Assembly (NCBI GenBank): GCA_012932295.1
Contig: JAAONU010000003.1
Span: 32,660,361 to 32,724,360, forward strand
Length of the DNA: 64,000 bases
Direction of reading: 5' to 3'
DNA from: Cyclina sinensis
Lineage: Eukaryota; Mollusca; Bivalvia; Venerida; Veneridae
Of this stretch, positions 1-12,166 are shown one piece after another. Made by a program: the position numbers and the translations under genes. The notes under the pieces are model-generated. The model saw only the letters and a program-made list of their open reading frames with translations, was not told the DNA's origin and did no database searches. Positions within the stretch are counted from its first letter, which is position 1, and the number at the start of each line of letters is the position of its first letter.

Positions 1-1130
1 TTGCCTTTTTTATATATTAAGGACCCCTGGGGCGGGGCCAATTTTGACCCCGGGGCCAACATATAAACAATACTGGTAAAGGTTCTCAACACAATACTCC
101 ACACCAAATATCTAAGGTCTAGTCCTATTAGTTTCGGAGAAAAATGATTTTTCATGTTTTTCCTATATAACTATATGTAAACCAAGAGAACCCTGGGACG
201 TGGCCAATTTTGACCCAGGGGACATAATTTGAATAAATTTGATAGACATCCACTAGACAATGCTGCATACCAAATATCTAAGCTGTAGGCATTGAGGTTT
301 CCAGTAAGAAGATTTTTAAAGATTGCCTTTTTTATATATTAAGGGCCCCCGGGGCGGGGCCAACATATAAACAATACTGGTAAAGGTTCTCAACACAATA
401 CTCCACACCAAATATCTAAGGTCTAGTCCTATTAGTTTCGGAGAAAAATGATTTTTCATGTTTTTCCTATATAACTATATGTAAATCAATAGAACCCTGG
501 GGCATGGCCAATTTTGACCCAGGGGACATAATTTGAACAAACTTGATAGAGGTCCACGAGACAATGCTGCACACCAAATATCTAAACTCTAGGCCTTGTG
601 GTTTCTGACAAGAAGATTTTTTAAAGAGTTTCCTATATAACTCTATATAAAACATTTGACCCCTGGGGGGGCACTTTTTGACCCAGGAGCCATGATTTGA
701 ACAAACTTGGTAGAGGTCCACTGGACAATGCTGCACACCAAATATCTAAACTCTAGGCTTTGCGGTTTCTGACAAGAAGATTTTTTAAAGTTTTTCCTAT
801 ATAACTCTATATAAACATGTGACCCCCGCGGCTGGGCCATTTTTGACCCAGGAGCCATGATTTGAAGAAACTTGGTAGAGGTCCACTGGACAATGCTGCA
901 CACCAAATATGTAAACTCTAGGCCTTGTGGTTTCAGACAAGAAGATTTTTAAAGTTTTTCCTATATAATTCTATGTAAAACTAGTGCCCCTAGGGCAGGG
1001 CCATTTTTGACCCAGGGGTCATGATTTGAATAAACTTGGTAAAGGTCCACCTGATGATGCTTCATACCAAATATCTAAGCTCCACGCCTTGTAGTTCTGG
1101 AGAAGAAGATTTTTAAAGTTCCAACTTTGA
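1..1130. repeat. Tandem array, ~165-bp unit
   Basis: The stretch is built from diverged copies of one unit. A typical unit has CCTATATAACTCTATATAAA, then a GC-rich run (GACCCCTGGGG), TTTTTGACCCAGG, an AACTTGGTAGAGGTCCAC block and CAAATATCTAAACTCTAGGC. The CCTATATAA landmark recurs near 162, 465, 629, 797 and 960, so later units are about 165 bp apart. The array continues beyond the left edge. Short open frames inside it are by-products of the repeat and share no recognised protein. This lies downstream of the last visible LIM exon, so it is probably in an intron of that gene. Confidence 0.85.
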
Positions 1131-1249
1131 AAATCTATTTTTAGCTCCTGTGGCCTAGAAATGCAATGGACCTGAACCATTTGAACAATTTTGGTAAAGC
1201 TTCATGCAAGTAACATTCCTGACAAGTTTCAGCAAGATTGGCCCAGCAG

Positions 1250-1545
1250 TTCAGGAGAAGAAGTTGTTGGCACGCACGCACGCACGGACAGAGGACGGAC
1301 ATCAGGCGATCACAAAAGCTCACCTTGAGCACTTTGCGCTCTGGTGAGCTAAAAATGTGGTCTTGAGTGTTAACAAGATTTTCCATTGATTTGGCCTGGT
1401 GACCTTGTTTTTGATCCCACATAACCCAGTTTGGAACATGACCTAGATATCATTAAGGCAAATATTCTGAGCAACATTCATTAAGACGACAGATGCCAGA
1501 TATCCAGCGATCACTATAGCTCAACCTGATCATATGCTAAGATGC
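1250..1545. repeat. Dispersed repeat ends (two diverged copies)
   Basis: At 1270-1352 a CACGCACGCACG run is followed by a GGCGATCACAAAAGCTCACC block and a short inverted GTGAGCTAAAA end. A second, more diverged version ends near 1545 (GCGATCACTATAGCTCAACC, then GATGCACTAAAA). A related GCTCACCTGAGC end occurs near 33443. These look like termini of a dispersed repeat. Its class is not clear from the sequence. Confidence 0.5.
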
Positions 1546-1644
1546 ACTAAAAAGAAACCTCTGACCTAGAAGACTTGATATTTCAAATTTTTTAAGCTGA
1601 CAATTTTTTTTAAAAATCTGTACGTCTTCAAATAAACTACTTAC

Positions 1645-4600
1645 CACAAGATAAACACATCTTATGCCATTTCTTGCCAACTGCCCTCACCTCCTCGGCA
1701 AAGTAGACTTGTTTCCTGCATCTGGGACATGAATTTCCCCCTCCCCACCTGCCACCACCTCCATTCCTCTCTAGGGTCGGGGCTGCCTGAGCCTTTTGGA
1801 AACTGGATACATTTCTACAGAAAGAAATTATGCAAATGTGTAGTCTTAAGAAATTATGTCAGACAAGTGTATGAAATATATTTAGGTATTTAAATATCTG
1901 CGATATTTAAGATTAGAAATTCAAAGCAAGTAGGGTTTGATACCGTTAGAGATGAAAGGATACGATACGATACCAGTATCAGTGAAATGATACAGTATTT
2001 CAATGATACTGTTACCTGGTATTAGATAAAACCATGCTTTGCTGCTACCTTTACACACTATGTTGAAAATGAGTTAGTTTTTTTTAGAAGAAAACATATG
2101 AACATATGAGCCATGCTTTGAATAAAACAGAATTTAAGGGCTTTAGTTTTTTAGTTTTTGTTTTATTTCAGCAACACTAAAAAATAACATTGCTTAAAAT
2201 GATTGAAACTGAACTTCTTCAGAAACGAACAAAATTTAAAATAAATCACAATTAAATGAGATCAAAATTAAAAACATGAAACACAAAATGTGCTGATATG
2301 TTACATTTTGCATCACACTGTTTAGACGCCATATCCAGCGAACACTTTGATCTCATTTCAACCAGGTTTACATTGGCAACAGAGCTGTTGATGAGTCAAA
2401 GATTCACATTCTCAATACGTCAGTTATCATGTATTTTCTTTGTTTTAATATTTACATCATTATTAATTATGTCAAGGTAATTATTAAACCAGATAGAAAC
2501 ACATCTTACACAGATTGGTTTTTTTAATTTCAAAACTTTAATGGCATTGCGAAGCTACACCTCTTGTAAACAAAAAGCTGGTGATAATAGGTAGGTTCGA
2601 AAGCGTTTTAGACAAAATGGCAGCACCCGTTTTACAAATGAGAGTGATTTTGTTTGATGATAGTTGTTTTTGACATGAGTAAAATCATGGGATTTTATAT
2701 CAGGTTTATAAAGCAGGTATCAATAAGAGTACCGATACTTTATGAAATGGTATTTACCAGTGCTTTTTAGAATAAGTTTTGATACAAATACTAGTACCAG
2801 ATTTCAGGATCCAACCCTAAAAACAAGAAATAATTTTTTTTTCTGAGTGAATTTTAGCCAAGCTGGGTACAATACAGACAACTTCTATGTCAGCTGTTCC
2901 GATAATGCCTGTGCTGCTTGTCCTGTAAAAACTTGGGAGAAACACTGAAGGCATTTGCGCTTCTTCCTTGTGTAGCCTAAATCTTCAGTAACAAAGATTT
3001 GGCCTGCTATTCATTTGCTGAAGCAAACACTGTAAATTCATACCATGAACAATCTGTGAAAATCTTTGCATCGCAAAGGCATTAATAAGGACCCATACAT
3101 GTTGATGCTGATTCAGACTGTTTCAAATGTCCATGTACAATAAAGAGCAATCATAATATAATACACTTCCATGCAAAAACAACCAAAATTCCTAAGACAA
3201 CTAAAATTTGGTTCATCATTTAGACCATTTTTTGTCTTTTGACTTCTTCTTAATTTGCTATGACAACACTTTTATTATGATAGATATAAATGTCCTATGT
3301 TATTTCAGTAGGGCTGGTGATGGTAAAACATTCCAAAGAGACCCACGGGTAACTTACAATGATCTATTGAAAAGAGAATACACTTACTCTCTCGTTACTT
3401 CAAATGCTCTCCCTGTGTCCATGGAGAGTCCACCAGCCCCACCTGCAAACCCATATCCTTTTGGTCCGAACTTCTTCCCATAACACGCTTTACAGAAAAT
3501 CTCATCTTCATGGTTTGTACACGTGTAGCTGTCCAGTAACTTGTTACACTCAGCTGCAAGTGAAATTTTAATTTTCATAATGCTTTGAAAGACCTACTCA
3601 GTCATTTTTTTAACGCAACAGTTATTATTGTACAGACATCTTCTGAAACTGTCCACATACTTAGATTTTCCTTTACTGTACAATTCTTGTTAAAAACTGA
3701 GTTAAACTACTGGTTAATTCAAACTGTGTCGGAACGCACTTCGCCAATAACCTTTAAACAAGTCGTCAATGGCACGTGATCAATTTTGAATATATGACGT
3801 ACACAATGATAGTGGATCATCCAAAACATAAATCAATTCAAAAAGATAGAACAAAGCATACTCTTAAGCATGGTCGTCAAAACCTTTATAATACTGAGAA
3901 GAAGCTGTAAAAATTACAGAGGAAGAAGAACAAACTTATTGGCACTAAATTTATCAGGTCCTTTAAGTGAACTGTTGTTTCTAAAAGTAACTTATATATG
4001 CAAATTAGTATCTTCCGGCTAAATCCTAGCAATGCTAGAGTGGTTACAGAAAACAAAAGCCGCTTACATCCACGAAAAATAGTTAAGATATAAGTGAAAA
4101 TAAACAGCAAATTTTCTTTTGAGCTAGTTGTGTATGCAATGGTGTGAACATCTGCATACATTAGAAATAATGTTATATTTTTGTTCATGGGCGGTATAGT
4201 AACTTAAACACCTTTGAATGTGTACTTTCTTTTTAAAAATTTACTTTGCAATCTAATCAAATTTATATAGAAATAACAGAAATATTTTTGCAATGTAAAT
4301 GTCAGTGTTATTTGTAAATGATACCCTAGTTATGACAGTTTTATGGCATACACTAGGCATATCTTCAAAATTAAGAACAAAATAAATCCCAAGTAGGTTA
4401 GTATAAACTGTCTTATACTTGAGTAAATTGTTGTCGTTAAATAATGAAAGTTCAATAAAGTTAAAATACTGGCCATAATGGTCATAAAGGATAAACCAAA
4501 TAAGAATTCTAGAATGCTGAAAAACGATGTCAACACCCTATCTGGAGTGCATGGTTATTTTTCATGGATGACAAGATGTGCTTGATATACATCAGGAATA

Positions 4601-5873
4601 AACTAGATGTTTTTGTAAAAAAAAAAAACACACATGTCTCTCCCAGCACATCATTGAAACTGGGACACAGAAGAGATGACAGAGGTCGGGTAACTGGAGG
4701 AAGAGAACTTTGAACTGGAAAATAAGAATGAGTGTGTTGGAAAAGGCAGTGGTATAACTATTGTTGCAGAAGAAGAGATATAACGAAACCTATATAGAAA
4801 AGCTTATATCATAGAAAACTGTGCATAGAGTTATTTCCCTTAACACTTTTCGTTGCAGGAAAAAACAGCAATAACATGGCAGGAACAAGACCAAATCTTG
4901 TAATACTGGCGATCATCCTTTCTGTTTTGAAGCCTATAGGCCAAAACCTGCTCCAGTTTTTAAGCACGAAAAAATATTTTTACAAGTCAAGGTCACTCAA
5001 AAAGTATGCACATTATTGATTGAAAGGAATTTCAAATTTAAGAGAAAGTGACCTTGACATTTGTCATAGTGACCTCAATGGAGAAAATATAATAAAGTAT
5101 CATATGAAGTTTGAAGGTATCAGGTCAAAAGGTAATCTACTTATCAAATGGAAACAAAGTGTGACAGATGAACAACACTAACACTGCAAAAACGAAGAGT
5201 TCAGCAGTCTGGCTGAATGGCACTTGAGGTATTGATCAGAGTTTTTTTTTACATTTATGTCAATGTGACCTTGGCCTTTGACCTACAGACCCCCAAAACA
5301 GTAGGCTTCTGTAACTCAAGGACAATCATCTTATGAAGTTTGAAGACACTAGGTCAAACAGAACTCTAATTATTGAGCATAAACCAATTTATCATATAAG
5401 GTCACGATGGCCTTGACCTTTAATCAGCTGAAATCAAAATCAATAGGCTTCTTCTACTCAACAAGGACAATCATACTATTAAGTTTGAAGAGTCAGAGAA
5501 CTCTAGTATTTGAGTGGAAACCATTTTCGTATTTAAGGTCACTGTGACCTTGACCTTGGACTGGCTGACCCCAAAATCAATAGGCTTCTTTTACTCACAA
5601 GGACAATCACCCTATGAAGGTCAAACAGAACTCTGGGTCAAACAGAACTCAAGTTATTGAGCAGAAACCATTTTCAAGTTAATGATCACTGTGACTTTGA
5701 CCTTTGACCAGCTGACCCTAAACTCAATAGGCTTCTTCTAAACATTATGTAACAAGTTTTGCCAATGGTTACTTACCACATTTCAAGCATAGTTTGTGAT
5801 ACTTCTTGCCAAGAGCAAGCATCTGTTCGGCAAAGTACACAGGTTTTGTACATCTTGGACAGCGGTCCGACAT
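1645..5873 (-). CDS. Muscle LIM protein (CSRP/Mlp84B-like), 5' part, runs off left edge
   Basis: Members of this family are zinc-binding adaptors of muscle Z-discs, actin structures and nuclei. Three coding exons read on the minus strand: 5873-5777, 3553-3388 and 1814-1645. All have GT/AG ends and compatible phases, giving 144 codons before the gene leaves the window. LIM 1 is complete: Cys5, Cys8, His26, Cys29, Cys32, Cys35, Cys53 and Cys56 fit C-x2-C-x17-H-x2-C-x2-C-x2-C-x17-C-x2-C. It is followed by the family signature FGPKGYGF and a Gly-rich linker. A second LIM begins at Cys117, Cys120, His138, Cys141, Cys144. Start: ATG at 5873 lies 18 bases after an acceptor (CAG at 5892), so at least one non-coding 5' exon lies upstream and was not identified with confidence. 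Two CPRC modules plus the SMDTG linker suggest the multi-LIM Mlp84B type, but the total LIM number is outside the view. Confidence 0.9.
1931..2819. mobile_element. Non-autonomous hAT-like element in LIM gene intron
   Basis: The left end TAGGGTTTGATACC matches the inverted right end TAGGGTTGGATCC. Flanking 8-bp repeats AAAGCAAG (1923-1930) and AAAACAAG (2820-2827) differ at one base, as expected for an aged hAT target-site duplication. Subterminal GATACTGTATC-like motifs recur near both ends. No transposase frame is present; the 60-residue open frame inside has no recognisable domain. It sits in the intron between LIM exons 2 and 3. Confidence 0.75.
5040..5745. repeat. Tandem array with GTCACTGTGACCTTGACCTT units
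   Basis: Four to five diverged units of about 135-140 bp. Each carries a tract like GTGACCTTGACCTTTGACC, then CAATAGGCTTCTTCTACTC, ACAAGGACAATCAT and CTAGGTCAAACAGAACTC. At 5536-5550 a unit holds a perfect AGGTCA-CTG-TGACCT palindrome. It lies in the first coding intron of the LIM gene. Its wording resembles, but is not identical to, the arrays at 37 and 48 kb. Confidence 0.8.
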
Positions 5874-6312
5874 GGTGCGAATCTCTACACGCTGTAAACA
5901 GTAATACCTGGAAATACACAAAGTTTTAATTCTTAATGTTGTTATAACAATCTTACCATGATTTTGTTTGTAAATAATAACATTTCTTGAGTTTGTAAAC
6001 AAACGCAACTTGAAAAGAAATAATGATGGCTAAATAATGTGTTTGTACTTTGGGAGTGACCATACTGGTAGGATGTACTATCCGATGGCAATTTTAGGAC
6101 GTTTTACAGTATTTTTATCACATAACAGTTCAAGCAATACTGTCTAAAATAAAGAAACTTCTCTTTATTTTTTTTACATTCTTTTTTTTATCATTGTAAT
6201 GATCTACTGGCAGGGGTCTAAAGAAAATCTTCCATCAATATCAAGTCAAAGATAAAAAAAAAAATCCTTTTAATCAATCCTCGCTTTCTTTATCGTGTTA
6301 CCAGATTTTTGT

Positions 6313-7504
6313 CAGGGTGTTCGGTAGGCTCAGAAACTCAAGGGTCAATGACCCATCAGATAAAACTTTCAAGGGTCAAACTGAGATTCTCAAGGGTCAA
6401 TCTGAAATTTTCAAGGGTCAAGGTAATATTTACAAACCTCTTTAAATTCAGGTTAAAACAATGTTGATAACACACTAATTAATCTGTTTTTTGGGGTGTT
6501 TTTTTTACAGTTTTTTGGGAAAGGGGTCAGTGCCCACTGGGTGGACAAATTGGAACTATCATTATTACTGTCACTTGTATTCCTCACAAAAAAAACACCC
6601 AAAAAACAAAAACAAAAAAAAACTTGTTATTGCATGTAAACAAGACCCTAGTCTCTAGTTTCAACTTTTTACTGGCTAAAAGCAATACCGACTATTTTAG
6701 GCAGGTTAGAAATTATGCAGAGTTAAGACTTTGTATGTTTATATTTACTTAGATGCAAACTGGTACTTATAATCAAATTATGACCACTGATCTTAAAAAA
6801 AATAACTGTATGTTGTAAGTTTGCCTTGTAGAGAGTCTCAAAGACTCTGTTTTCTATAAATACTAAAATATGACGATGTCGCGGAAATATATGACAAACG
6901 GAATTTACCCGAGATTTTCACTGGCTGCATCATGTTTTATGAACTTAGTATTTGCTGTAATTGACATAAAACGTAAAGTAAATATCGTGAAGCATAACTT
7001 ATTGCATAGGCAGTCAAAAGAAATGCTATCAACCATCAAAATTTCGCATATTTTTTTCTCTTGCCGATGGGGATTTTTTGCCGTTTCTTGGGGAAAAATA
7101 TATACTCCGACAGATTGGGAAAGGGGTCAAATATCACCACATATTTTGGCCAAAAGTAACCCTGTTAATTGTATTACATGTCTGACTTTGGTTTCGATTT
7201 TTTCTGTAACTTCTCACTCTCAGATTATGACCACGTGCATGTCGACCGCTGATTGGCTGAAACCACTTCATTGAGGAAAATTTACCCTGCCTACTTTACC
7301 TGTATGCGGAAAAAATCCTTCTCAAGTCTCTTTAGCAACAACATTTATTGACATTGATTGACAACAAGCAAGTCTTCATGCAGCCGTGGATATTTCTCAA
7401 GAGTCAAATATGACTCGCGGGTTGATTTTATGACGGGTCAATTGAGTGTATTTGAGAATTTTCGCGGGTCAAGACCCGAGACCTCGGGTCAAACGAACAC
7501 CCTG
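6313..7504. mobile_element. hAT-like non-autonomous element with perfect 11-bp termini
   Basis: The left end CAGGGTGTTCG and right end CGAACACCCTG are exact inverse complements. The subterminal regions carry repeated CAAGGGTCAA / GCGGGTCAA tracts that also face each other. Flanks share only TTTGT, so the target duplication is short or eroded. A 134-codon open frame inside (6870-7274) has no recognised transposase domain. The CAGGG terminus suggests hAT; that assignment is inference. Confidence 0.65.
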
Positions 7505-9819
7505 TTTGTAATATCTTTTTACTGTTAACCTGTATGACAAACTAATTTTCTAGACAGAATATCAAGCCCTTATATGTCAGTCTGCAAAATATGCCTCAGG
7601 CCCGAGCTGTGGACCAATAAACTTTGGCAGACCACACATTCTGTCAGAATTTATCTTCCAGATCTTGTTTTTTCTTATTTTGACTAGTGGAATTTGCTTT
7701 GGGCCTACGGATTTTGTGTAGTCAGACACTTGAACAGGCTACATCTTTTAAAAAATTATTTTCAGACTATTATCTCTAGACACTATCTAAGTTATGGCTT
7801 TATCATCTCTGACTCAAGTGCTTGTAATCAGATACAAGAACAGAAGATAACAATGTCACCAAAATTATCATTTTCTATGATGTAGACACGAAACAAATTT
7901 CATCCATAAAAAGAATGCCAGAAAAATACAGGTTTCAATGCTGCAGTGCAGAAAGCTTGTATATTACTTTAAAGAAGCACTTACATGTAAAACCTTTCTG
8001 CATGTTAGGCTCACACTGTCAATGAGCGAAGAAAAATGTCTCTATTTATGTTATATGTAACTATGACATTGTACAATATTCAGGATGTTTATTACTTGTA
8101 CTGTGCACACAGTTTTGCACATATTGAAGTGACAGCCACACTAGATAATATCTTATCAGTTATTAGAGCAAGTATAACTGTCAAGTTCTCTTGACACAAG
8201 ATATTAATGTTACTTCTGTGGAATAGTGTAATGTATCTACCTAACTCCACTCTAATACACAGCCAATACTTTCCCCAAGAATAATTCAAATGGGATACAG
8301 TTAAACTTAGTTCAAAATGCCCCTTGAGAGCTTAATTAGTGGTATTTATAGAGTAAACCAAAAAAAATTGATTTTTTTTGTTTCTGACAAGAGAAAAACT
8401 ACCTTTTAAAAGCATGTTGAATGCTTGATGAATATTCTGAAGGACAAAAGGCCTATATATCTATCTAAATAACCTCTGTCATGTAGACCAACATACTGCC
8501 TCTACGAAACCAGACTGCATGCTTGGTTTTGTCATTTGAAACATGGCTTTTTGTATGCAAATGAGGAAGCTACCCATAGGTAAGCAAGTTTGTACATTTA
8601 TAACAATGAAATATATGGGAAATGTCTTCCACTTTGTTCAATGTTTTCAAACACAACCTTGTTTGCTTCAGTCACAAGATTTCTCTATCAATCAGTAACA
8701 GTAACTCCAACATGCATATACAGAGACTGAGTTACCTGTTCTTTCTGGCAAAAATCTTGCAATAATTCAAAGCAGAGAGAGAAAATTCAAAGTTCTTTTC
8801 AGTGTGCAGTAGAAAATATCATTACTGAAATGTTTAATTACTAATCTTGTTAGCCTGACTACCCTGTGCGGTACACAGAGACAGAACTTTTAGGTAGATA
8901 CAGGGTGTTTCATAAGCCAAGACTGTCTTAAATGTAACACAAAATATAAAGATAATGTGAATGTTCTATAAACAGACTGTAAACTATACCATACATCTGG
9001 TAAATGTAAACAAGACATCCATTTCACTAATGTAACAGGATGAAACCCTTTAATGCATAAGCAGCTAGGTGGGGGAAACTATTTATGAGCCTGTAAAACA
9101 TTACTTTGTTAAAATAAACTCCATTATGCAGCTAGATACAATTTAGTAAATCATTTCAAAATCTGAGAAGAACCTATTATGAACAGTTATTTTTTTAGCC
9201 TTGAGCAGTAACTTACGTAACTGTCAAACATTATACCCCTATAAAGTACTAAGAGAAATATGTACTAATGGGTCAGGATGCTTTCCAACTAAAAATACTG
9301 TGAACCATGCAGGACAGGACATTTAACTTTGAACTTTAATATTCCATACCAATCAGCGTGAAAAAAGTCATACAGTATAAAAGCAAATGCTGGTAGGTGT
9401 AGTTTACTCAAACATTTACAATATAAACATATAGGATCACTCAGAAGCTGCAGTCCTGGCTGAGCTTTTAAAACTTGTTCTTTGGGAATAAAGTCTGTTT
9501 CAATTTAAGCATTTTTGTTTCTCTCGGCCAATAGCTTTCATAAAGTTCAGTCAAAGTTAAAAAATAAGGCAGTACAGTACAGCTATACTTATAGCCAATT
9601 CAAGTTCATTATACACTCCTCAGTCCTCAACCAGTGTGACTGTCTTGATTTTTAGCTGTGAAAATTGCCACTTATATATTAAATAAAAAGTTACGATTAA
9701 CAAAAAACAAATGTTAAGGTATTAGCAAAACATGTTGCTAAACTTAATGTTTAATCTAACTATCATTGTTGCAAATAATAAGCCTAAGTTATCACCATAC
9801 CAAAAGAGAAAATAGCGAT
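7505..9819. other. Non-coding stretch, nothing recognised
   Basis: AT-rich DNA upstream of the LIM coding start. No frame with a known domain, no clear terminal repeats and no array was seen. It may be the LIM gene's 5' intron or upstream region. Confidence 0.4.
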
Positions 9820-9951
9820 GAAAGCAGAGGAATCCAAATGGAAAGACCAAAGTAATATAAGAGAGTATCCAGGGTAGACAATCCAGAAAGCAGAGGAATC
9901 CAAATGGAAAGACCAAAGTAATATAAGAGAGTATCCAGGGTAGACAATCCA
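9820..9951. repeat. Exact 66-bp tandem duplication
   Basis: The 66 bases starting GAAAGCAGAGGAATCC and ending TAGACAATCCA at 9820-9885 are repeated without a visible difference at 9886-9951. A 77-codon minus-strand frame through it merely encodes the same peptide twice. Confidence 0.95.
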
Positions 9952-10439
9952 CCAATGTCCCCCATTATTATCTTTAATTTTTTTTCAAATTGCAGGAATA
10001 TAATGACAATACCAAATGATCTTCGTTAACAGTTTCTTATCCAACTTTTGGTACAGTTGGACTGCAAAGAGATCTGCACCAACATTACCACAATGTCTCT
10101 TTAGTAATAAACTGGCCTGTCAAACAACTGCTGACAACTGATAAAAATTTAGCAGTTGTCTAAATCAGTTAAGCAGGTAAAATACCTTGACAAATATAGG
10201 TAAGAAAACTAGATGGAAGTACTCTATTAGATTAGATAAGTTTCCAAATTAACTGGCTGCTAAGAAAAAAAAATAACAGTCGCAATCGATGGATTATGGC
10301 AGGAAAAGCATTCCACCGTATGTAATTAAATATTTATAAAGACACCAGTCCTGTTTCTCTTGTTTTTTTCTCCTACTCCTGACCTCTGTTATTGCATAGG
10401 TAGAGGGGTTTTTTTTTCAATAACTAACAAGCGCTAATT

Positions 10440-10670
10440 TCGAATAATGCTATGCCCCCAGGGGAGGGTTGACCTTTAACTCAGTGAGCTCTAAATGGGT
10501 CTGGTGGGTAGAGCGCATCAAGGTGCATGCACCTGTGAAGTTTGGAGGCTGTATGTGGAAGGATTTCCTTATATGTCAAGGTTAAAGTTTTGTGACACAC
10601 AAACAAACAAACACACAGACAGACAGACCAAAAACAATATACCCTCCCTCCGTGGACATAATAAATAACA
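10440..10670. repeat. Short dispersed repeat with ATGCCCCCA start and CAGACAGACAGAC tail
   Basis: Begins TATGCCCCCAGGGG, ends with ACAAACAAACAAACACACAGACAGACAGAC and TACCCTCCCTCCGTGGACATA. The same style (ATGCCCCC end, GACAGACAGAC tail) recurs at 37166-38026 and 47870-49145, suggesting a related family. Confidence 0.5.
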
Positions 10671-10751
10671 TGCTTTAGATTATATGCTTTTTAAAGGGTA
10701 ATAAATCTTTACTGGTGAAACTCATCCTTAACATAAACAGAGAGAGACTAA

Positions 10752-12160
10752 AAAACTAGACTTGTCCATTGGACACTAATACCCCCACAAATTTGGAAAT
10801 TTGTCACAGAAAGGGAATTCATTACAAGGGAAAACAATGGATATACCAGGCACGGATTTACCGGGGGGGCTTATGGGGCCCAAGCCCCCCCAGCTGGCCC
10901 GTTTGTAAAAAAATAAAAGGGCTCATTTTTAAAGACCCTAAAATATTTTTTCAGCTCTTTTCACCTCGTAACAGAAACACAATCAACTTTTCAATTTGCA
11001 ACGGTCATGCAATATTACGTAACAACTGATAACGTATTCGCAACTTTATAGCCGTGTATATTACACCAATGTACCACAGATTATCCGAGAGTTCTCCAGA
11101 CTGATCATGATGTATAGTTTTCAAGCGTCTTTTAACCTTGACGTATTTGATAAAGTTGTTAAATGAGCGCCTGCTGACCATGACTGGTGATGAGGCGGCA
11201 TTTTCACTGTTTCCTGTAGTACCTTAGATTCCATAAAAATGGCATTTGAATTTTTATAATGATCATTGTTCAAAAGTTTTGAGTTTTTGGCATTGATGAC
11301 TCACTTTGATATTGATTTAAATTTGCATATTTGTCAAAAAGTATGCGACAACTATCTGTTTTGTGGGCCATATCAAATCTTCACAACCATGGTGATGATA
11401 ATGATGATTGAATTTCTGATGGTTCTTTAATGATTTTAATGAATAAGTATGATTATGGTATGATTATGATGATATTGTGATGACATTTTTATTTGTTATG
11501 CCAATTAATTTATGGATAAATTATTCGTTTCAGAAGACTCTATAAATATAAAAATGTTAAAACTTGTCATACCGTATTTTGTTTTTTGCTTTAGCTGAAC
11601 ATTTCAAAGAATACCATTATATTTCTTTTTAATTCTCACACAAATTTCATTATATTTGTATGCCTAAAACGCACCAAAATTAGCCATTTACACTACCTTT
11701 TTAGAAAATTTTCTTGGGGGAGGCCCCCCAAACCCCCCCATACGGAAGGGGGACACCCCCTTCCGTACCTTCCCCCAAGCCCCCCCAGTCACAAATTTCT
11801 GGATCCGGCCCTGATATACAGTTAATTGCTTGATAGGCTAAGAGTACTTTGCTTTACAAATAAACCTCTTTCAAAATGTGTCAGCTGCTATACCTCTTTC
11901 ACAATGTCTTACTTCCGTAACTCATTAACAATGCCTTTCTTCCATAACTCATTCACCTATTTAACAATAAATAGCTATGAAAACACTGGATTTCAGTATT
12001 ACTAAGGTTATTATATGTATGTAATAAGTATGCAAACATTTAAACATGGGTGTAGGAGGAGTTACGTACACAAGAAAAGGGATGTATGTACAGACAGACG
12101 TATGGATGGATGTGTGAAAATCTATATGCCCCCACACTAGCTATGTGGTGGGGGCATAAA
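10752..12160. repeat. Older repeat interrupted by a DNA transposon
   Basis: Starts GTCCATTGGACACTAATACCCCC and ends at a hairpin, ATGCCCCCAC... GTGGTGGGGGCAT (about 12128-12158), with ACAGACAGACGTATGG before it. These end types match the other ATGCCCCC repeats in the window. The element at 10847-11813 has inserted into it. Confidence 0.45.
10847..11813. mobile_element. DNA transposon, CAGGGCCGGATCC-type ends, non-autonomous
   Basis: The right end reads AATTTCTGGATCCGGCCCTG; the left end CAGGCACGGATTTACC is a diverged counterpart. ATATAC flanks both sides (10841-10846 and 11814-11819). A strong hairpin TACGGAAGGGGG-ACA-CCCCCTTCCGTA lies near the right end within long C/G runs. A second copy, in opposite orientation, starts at 63724. 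No transposase frame is visible. hAT is likely from the ends, although only 6 bp of duplication is evident. Confidence 0.7.
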
Positions 12161-12166
12161 AATTAG

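Noticed and set aside
1..1130. CRISPR-like array
   Set aside because: Units are long, diverged and without unique spacers; the DNA is eukaryotic.
6870..7274. 134-codon open frame as a gene
   Set aside because: It lies wholly inside the CAGGGTGTTCG element, shows no domain, and has composition typical of translated AT-rich DNA.
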